Both the position numbers and the translations under genes were made by a program. Shown here in pieces: positions 60,035 to 64,000 of a DNA stretch of 64,000 bases. Below the pieces are notes generated by a model. The model did not search any database. It had not been told where the DNA came from and saw only the letters and a program-made list of their open reading frames with translations. The stretch's first letter is position 1. Each line of letters begins with the position of its first letter. Source of the stretch: a bacterium (lineage in GTDB: Bacteria; Bacteroidota; Bacteroidia; NS11-12g; UBA9320); NCBI GenBank assembly GCA_018223105.1, contig JAAEYY010000007.1:59765-123764 (forward strand), written 5' to 3'.

Positions 60035-60584
60035 ACCTTTTTATCTTTGGAGAGATCACTATAGATCGGAAGAAGACCCATATTCAAATACATATGGGAA
60101 GGAATACAGTGAATTGTATTATACTGATAAGATCTACAATTATGTAATTCACCCTCAGTGGGATTCCTTCGGCAGTGAAACTCTTTTTTATAAACAACTC
60201 TTTACAGATTACGATGAGCATTTTGTCGTTATAGAGCTCATTGGCGAATGGAATGATGCCATTAATAACGACGTAATGTACCTCAAAACAGAGCTCATTG
60301 ATCCCATGATCGAAGCCGGAATAGAAAACTTTGTGCTTATCATGGAAAATGTGCTGAATTTTCACAGTTCAGACGACGACTATTACGCCGAATGGAAAGA
60401 GGAAATCGATGGCGAAATTATTATGATCAATGCCCTTCCGCATGTGCTTGATGAAATGAATAGTTTACGCCTCTACGAACATGTTTTATACGATGGGGTG
60501 TTAAATGAGATAAACTGGCGTGTTCAAAAGCCGGATCTTATTCTAAATCACTTGAATTCCAGCCTCGAACAAGAGGAGTTTTAA
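60021..60584 (+). CDS. Conserved-looking hypothetical protein (187 aa)
   Basis: A 187-residue acidic protein (GTG start 60021, MHKIEPFYLWRDHYRSEEDPYSN) with a central alpha/beta region, e.g. YDEHFVVIELIGEWNDAINNDVMYLKTELIDPMIEAGIENFVLIMENVLNFHSS. No signal peptide or named family. It overlaps the end of the glycosyltransferase gene and precedes the SNF2 helicase, so all three could form one transcript. Confidence 0.6.
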   Translation: MHKIEPFYLWRDHYRSEEDPYSNTYGKEYSELYYTDKIYNYVIHPQWDSFGSETLFYKQLFTDYDEHFVVIELIGEWNDAINNDVMYLKTELIDPMIEAGIENFVLIMENVLNFHSSDDDYYAEWKEEIDGEIIMINALPHVLDEMNSLRLYEHVLYDGVLNEINWRVQKPDLILNHLNSSLEQEEF

Positions 60585-60633
60585 TTCCACTTATTGTTGT
60601 ATATTGCCCGGTTTTAGCGAGGATTAAGGCGGC

Positions 60634-63522
60634 GTGAAAGTAGATAAGAGCTCTGACTATAAACTGATTTTTAGCATAAGTAATCACCCTTATTTCGGGG
60701 TGCTTATTGAACCCTTTGTGATTGAATTAACTCAACACAAAACACTCTCGCTTACCTATCAAAAACTCTTTTCGGGGAACGCTACTCACTACGATAGAAT
60801 TAGTGCCGAAGAATTAGAGTGGATTTCCATTTTAGATCCAATTCGCGTTGAACAACTTGTGAAGCGATTTTCACCGGTAGAAAAAATTCGGCCCAAAGAA
60901 TACTTCCATAAATATTTTGATCGCGATATTTTTAGAGCTGAAATTAGACCCTATATAGAAGAACATTTAGTTCAACTATTAAAAAGACTTCCTTCATCTT
61001 TCGATGGTCTGTATACTGCCGATGATATCAATCCTGCGGCGGAGAATATTAAAATAACTTCAGATTTTTCTAAAGTGCTTTTTCACTTTAGGAGGAATGA
61101 GCATGGAACAAAATACTTCGCCACTATTAAATACGGTGATGAACGAATTCCTTTCATGAAATCAGGTGCCATGCTCTTAACAGATCAGCCGGCGTTTCTG
61201 GTAGCTCAAAATCTATTGTTGCGATTTTTTGATTTTGTTGAAGGCCAGAAGTTAAATGTCTTCATTAACCGGAAATTTATCTTAATCAAACCCGAAAAAG
61301 AAGAAGAATACTATAGGGCTTTCATTAGAAAACTGATGGAAAGGGCTCCGGTGTATGCACAGGGTTTTGATATTGATATTGAAAAGCATCAGGCTCAACC
61401 ACAATTAGTATTTACCGAACTTAAAGAAGATGCCTGTCGCTTTCAATTATTGCTTCAATACGGCCCATATCAATTTGATTATCACCCAACTAAATTCTTT
61501 CATGTTGCTTTTGAATGGAATGAAGGGGCTGCTCGATTTATTAAAGTGAAACGCTCTGTGGAGTGGGAAGAGAATAAGGTGAATCTTCTTATGAATTTGG
61601 GTTTGAGGCATGACCAAGATCAGTTCTTTAAGCTCAAGAATGAACAACTTACCGCCGGAATTGAATGGCTCACTGAACATAAGGAACAATTAGAGGAGCA
61701 AGGCTTTCAAATTGAATTTCAATCCAAAGATATTTTCAGTATTGATAAAGCCAAGATGCATTATCAGGTAAATGAGGAGCTGGATTGGTTTGATTTAAAT
61801 GTAAAAGTGACGATTGGAGAGCAGGAGTATCCCTTCAGTACTTTTCTGAAAAATATCCGCAATGGCAATCGTTTGTTTAAGCTAAAGAATGGGAAAATAT
61901 TTCTAATTCCGGAGTCTTGGTTTGCTATAGGAGAAAAGCTTTTAAGATTTAAGAAAGATGGAGGTTTTAGGCTGAATAAGTTTCAGGTGGATGCACTTGA
62001 TATTATTCCATCGAAATCTGTTTCTAAACATCTTCAGCAATTAGTAGAGATAAAAGAAGAGCAGCCCGACGAGGCCTTCAAAGGAACTTTACGCCCGTAC
62101 CAACTAGAAGGATTGAGCTGGCTCATGTTCCTTTATCACAATAGATTTGGCGGGATTTTGGCGGATGATATGGGGCTTGGAAAAACAGTTCAGACGCTTG
62201 CATTTCTTCAAAAAGTTATCCGCTTAAACCCTGCAAAGCAAGAGGAAGTTCAAGTGGATTTATTTAGTACGAAGAAAATTAGACGGCAGAGCTTATTAAT
62301 TGCTCCAACCTCACTTTTGTATAATTGGGAGAGCGAAGCTGCTCAGTTTGTGCCGGAACTCGATGTTTATATTCATGCCGGGCCCTTTAGAGCGAAAGAT
62401 GCCGCAGAACTTCGACATTACGATTTGATAATTACCAGTTACGGTCTTATCCGCAATGATTTTGAACTGTTTAATGACCTGGATTTACTGTATATAGTTT
62501 TGGATGAAAGCCAGAACATCAAGAACAGAAATGCAAAATCAACACAGATGATTAACAAATTGGAAGCAGATTATCGTCTTTGTCTCACCGGAACTCCAAT
62601 TGAAAACAGTGTTAAAGATCTTTGGAGTCAGATGAATTTTTTGAATAAAGGTCTATTGGGTTCAGCGCAGTACTTCGATCGGAATTTTGTTAAACCCATC
62701 GAGAAGAAGAAGGATGTTGAAGTAACTGAATCATTGAAAAAACTGGTTAAACCTTTTGTTCTTCGAAGAACTAAGTCTCAGGTTGCAAAAGACTTACCGG
62801 ATATGACGGAAAAGACGATCCAATGTCCGATGAATCCGGAACAGGAAGCTCGTTACGAAGAAATTAAGAGTGAGTATCGCAATCAGATCTTAGATTTAGT
62901 GGAGGATCAAGGTTTAGAAAAATCAAAACTTTCAATTCTTCAGGGATTGACAAAACTGAGACTCATGTCGAATCACCCAGTATTGGTAGATCCGGAATGG
63001 ACCCACGGAAGCGGCAAACACGATGTCTTATTGGAGTATGTGCAAACCGCTGTTGATGAAGGACATAAGATACTTATATTTTCACAGTTTGTGAGTTATT
63101 TAGACCTGCTAAAGAAGGATATAGAAAAATTGAAAATCCCACATTTAATATTAACGGGGAGTACTAGTTCTAAAGATCGCAAGAAAAGAGTTAAGCAGTT
63201 TCAAGAAGAGGATGAATATCCGGTATTTCTAATTTCATTAAAAGCCGGGGGGACAGGTTTGAATCTCACAGCTGCGGATTATGTTTTTATTGTTGATCCA
63301 TGGTGGAATCCGGCAGTGGAAGCTCAGGCTAGAGATCGAACACATCGTATTGGACAAGGGAATAAGGTGTTCTCTTATAAATTTATCTCTGCTTCAACAG
63401 TAGAAGAAAAAATTGTATCACTGCAAAAAAAGAAGAAGAAAATTGCTAAGGATATTATACAGATCGAGGAGAATGTGATTAAAAGTTTAAGCCAAGAAGA
63501 TCTAAAAGACCTTTTCAAATAG
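60634..63522 (+). CDS. SNF2-family DEAD/DEAH helicase
   Basis: A 962-residue Swi2/Snf2 protein (HepA/RapA-like class). The N-terminal about 480 residues are a non-helicase domain common in Bacteroidota SNF2 proteins. The ATPase core shows YQLEGLSWLMFLYHNRFGGILADDMGLGKTVQTLAF (Walker A about 510-520), the DEAH-equivalent LDESQNIKN (about 623), LTGTPIEN, and VEAQARDRTHRIGQGNKVF (motif VI, about 900). It ends LSQEDLKDLFK. It translocates on double-stranded DNA, probably to remodel nucleoid or RNA polymerase complexes. GTG start. Confidence 0.92.
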   Translation: MKVDKSSDYKLIFSISNHPYFGVLIEPFVIELTQHKTLSLTYQKLFSGNATHYDRISAEELEWISILDPIRVEQLVKRFSPVEKIRPKEYFHKYFDRDIFRAEIRPYIEEHLVQLLKRLPSSFDGLYTADDINPAAENIKITSDFSKVLFHFRRNEHGTKYFATIKYGDERIPFMKSGAMLLTDQPAFLVAQNLLLRFFDFVEGQKLNVFINRKFILIKPEKEEEYYRAFIRKLMERAPVYAQGFDIDIEKHQAQPQLVFTELKEDACRFQLLLQYGPYQFDYHPTKFFHVAFEWNEGAARFIKVKRSVEWEENKVNLLMNLGLRHDQDQFFKLKNEQLTAGIEWLTEHKEQLEEQGFQIEFQSKDIFSIDKAKMHYQVNEELDWFDLNVKVTIGEQEYPFSTFLKNIRNGNRLFKLKNGKIFLIPESWFAIGEKLLRFKKDGGFRLNKFQVDALDIIPSKSVSKHLQQLVEIKEEQPDEAFKGTLRPYQLEGLSWLMFLYHNRFGGILADDMGLGKTVQTLAFLQKVIRLNPAKQEEVQVDLFSTKKIRRQSLLIAPTSLLYNWESEAAQFVPELDVYIHAGPFRAKDAAELRHYDLIITSYGLIRNDFELFNDLDLLYIVLDESQNIKNRNAKSTQMINKLEADYRLCLTGTPIENSVKDLWSQMNFLNKGLLGSAQYFDRNFVKPIEKKKDVEVTESLKKLVKPFVLRRTKSQVAKDLPDMTEKTIQCPMNPEQEARYEEIKSEYRNQILDLVEDQGLEKSKLSILQGLTKLRLMSNHPVLVDPEWTHGSGKHDVLLEYVQTAVDEGHKILIFSQFVSYLDLLKKDIEKLKIPHLILTGSTSSKDRKKRVKQFQEEDEYPVFLISLKAGGTGLNLTAADYVFIVDPWWNPAVEAQARDRTHRIGQGNKVFSYKFISASTVEEKIVSLQKKKKKIAKDIIQIEENVIKSLSQEDLKDLFK

Positions 63523-63598
63523 AAAATATAATGTACTTTCGATGCTCAAATAAGTGGTTAAATGACAATTAGGCGATGAAAATTAAAAATGAAGCCAA

Positions 63599-63606
63599 TA
63601 TTTTTG
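63599..63606 (+). promoter_or_regulatory. Promoter -7 box of the last gene
   Basis: TATTTTTG, a TAnnTTTG match, 22 nt upstream of ATG 63629. Confidence 0.35.
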
Positions 63607-63628
63607 ACCTCTACAACAGAATCGAGAT

Positions 63629-64000
63629 ATGAAGAAAACTTTTACTTTACTAGCGCTAGCACTTATCACAATGAGTAGCTATGCACAACGAAGCGTTGAT
63701 TTGGCAACTACAGACATAGTGTCGCCAACAGAATTAAATAGTGTTACTGTAGGACAGGACTTACGTACTGCCTGGGCTATTGATGTGGTTGTAACAAATC
63801 AAGGAACAGACTCCATTTTTGCCGGAGATACTTTACTCTGGGGAGCACTTATTACAGACACGATTTCTAAAAACACCTTAGTTGCTTTACCAAGTACTTT
63901 TGGTCAAGGACAAAGACTGATTTACATCCCAACTAGAGATGTTCCTCCTGGTGATACTTTGCACTTTACAAGCAACTGGACCATCAATAGAGGTGTTAGT
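63629..64000 (+). CDS. Secreted protein, N-terminal part only
   Basis: An open frame from ATG 63629 to the window edge (124 codons). It begins MKKTFTLLALALITMSSYAQ, a clear signal peptide, followed by a beta-rich region with VVVTNQGTDSIFAGDTLLWG and YIPTRDVPPGDTLHF, resembling CARDB/DUF11-type adhesion domains (conserved as short repeated strands in Bacteroidota surface proteins). It probably ends in a T9SS domain, but that lies outside this window. Confidence 0.7.
   Translation, partial: MKKTFTLLALALITMSSYAQRSVDLATTDIVSPTELNSVTVGQDLRTAWAIDVVVTNQGTDSIFAGDTLLWGALITDTISKNTLVALPSTFGQGQRLIYIPTRDVPPGDTLHFTSNWTINRGVS

Noticed and set aside
1-64000. tRNA, rRNA, CRISPR array, insertion sequence, prophage or attachment site
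   Set aside because: No cloverleaf, repeat-spacer pattern, transposase or integrase was seen, and the gaps between genes are too short for most of these.

Overview
The window is from a member of the Bacteroidota, most likely a marine Flavobacteriales/Cryomorphaceae-type bacterium. The grounds are nine secreted proteins with type IX secretion (T9SS) C-terminal sorting domains, a PorV/PorQ-type barrel, many lipoproteins with LxxC boxes, no Shine-Dalgarno sequences, and promoter boxes of the Bacteroidota form TAnnTTTG. Base composition looks AT-rich (about 40% GC by eye). No rRNA, tRNA, CRISPR array, insertion sequence or prophage was seen, and no gap without a gene exceeds about 250 bp.

Layout. 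1-12.2 kb is an accessory-looking stretch, mostly on the minus strand: a partial DEAD/DEAH helicase with apparent membrane segments, small conserved proteins (SRPBCC, YjbR), several orphan lipoproteins, a PIN/DUF6364 toxin-antitoxin pair with an inverted-repeat operator, an orphan HigA antitoxin, and a ClpP-fold serine protease paired with a 65-residue protein. 12.2-15 kb holds AlkD and a prolyl oligopeptidase lipoprotein. 15-37 kb is dominated by eight paralogous T9SS cargo proteins of 674-700 residues (FG-GAP-type propeller, two Cys/SPSG modules, an Ig-like YxWxDC module, sorting domain), in blocks of two and six. Between the blocks lie a PorV/PorQ-family barrel, an ACP-phosphodiesterase-like gene and a plus-strand group (DUF4468, peroxiredoxin, Dps, MATE). 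Then come sucA (37-40 kb), a 1036-residue modular T9SS protein, mfd and kynU.

49.3-56.3 kb reads as one metal-uptake operon: binding lipoprotein, ATPase, a permease fused to a DtxR/MntR-like metalloregulator module, a second permease, then an outer-membrane receptor-like barrel and a lipoprotein. A perfect 20-bp palindrome lies upstream. 56.3-64 kb carries a PD40 propeller lipoprotein, mpl (peptidoglycan recycling), a membrane GT2 glycosyltransferase, a SNF2 helicase and the start of a secreted protein.

The observations most worth following are the array of eight T9SS paralogs, the permease-DtxR fusion with its palindrome, and a recurrent promoter box only 3-5 nt upstream of the start codon in twelve genes, which predicts leaderless mRNAs.
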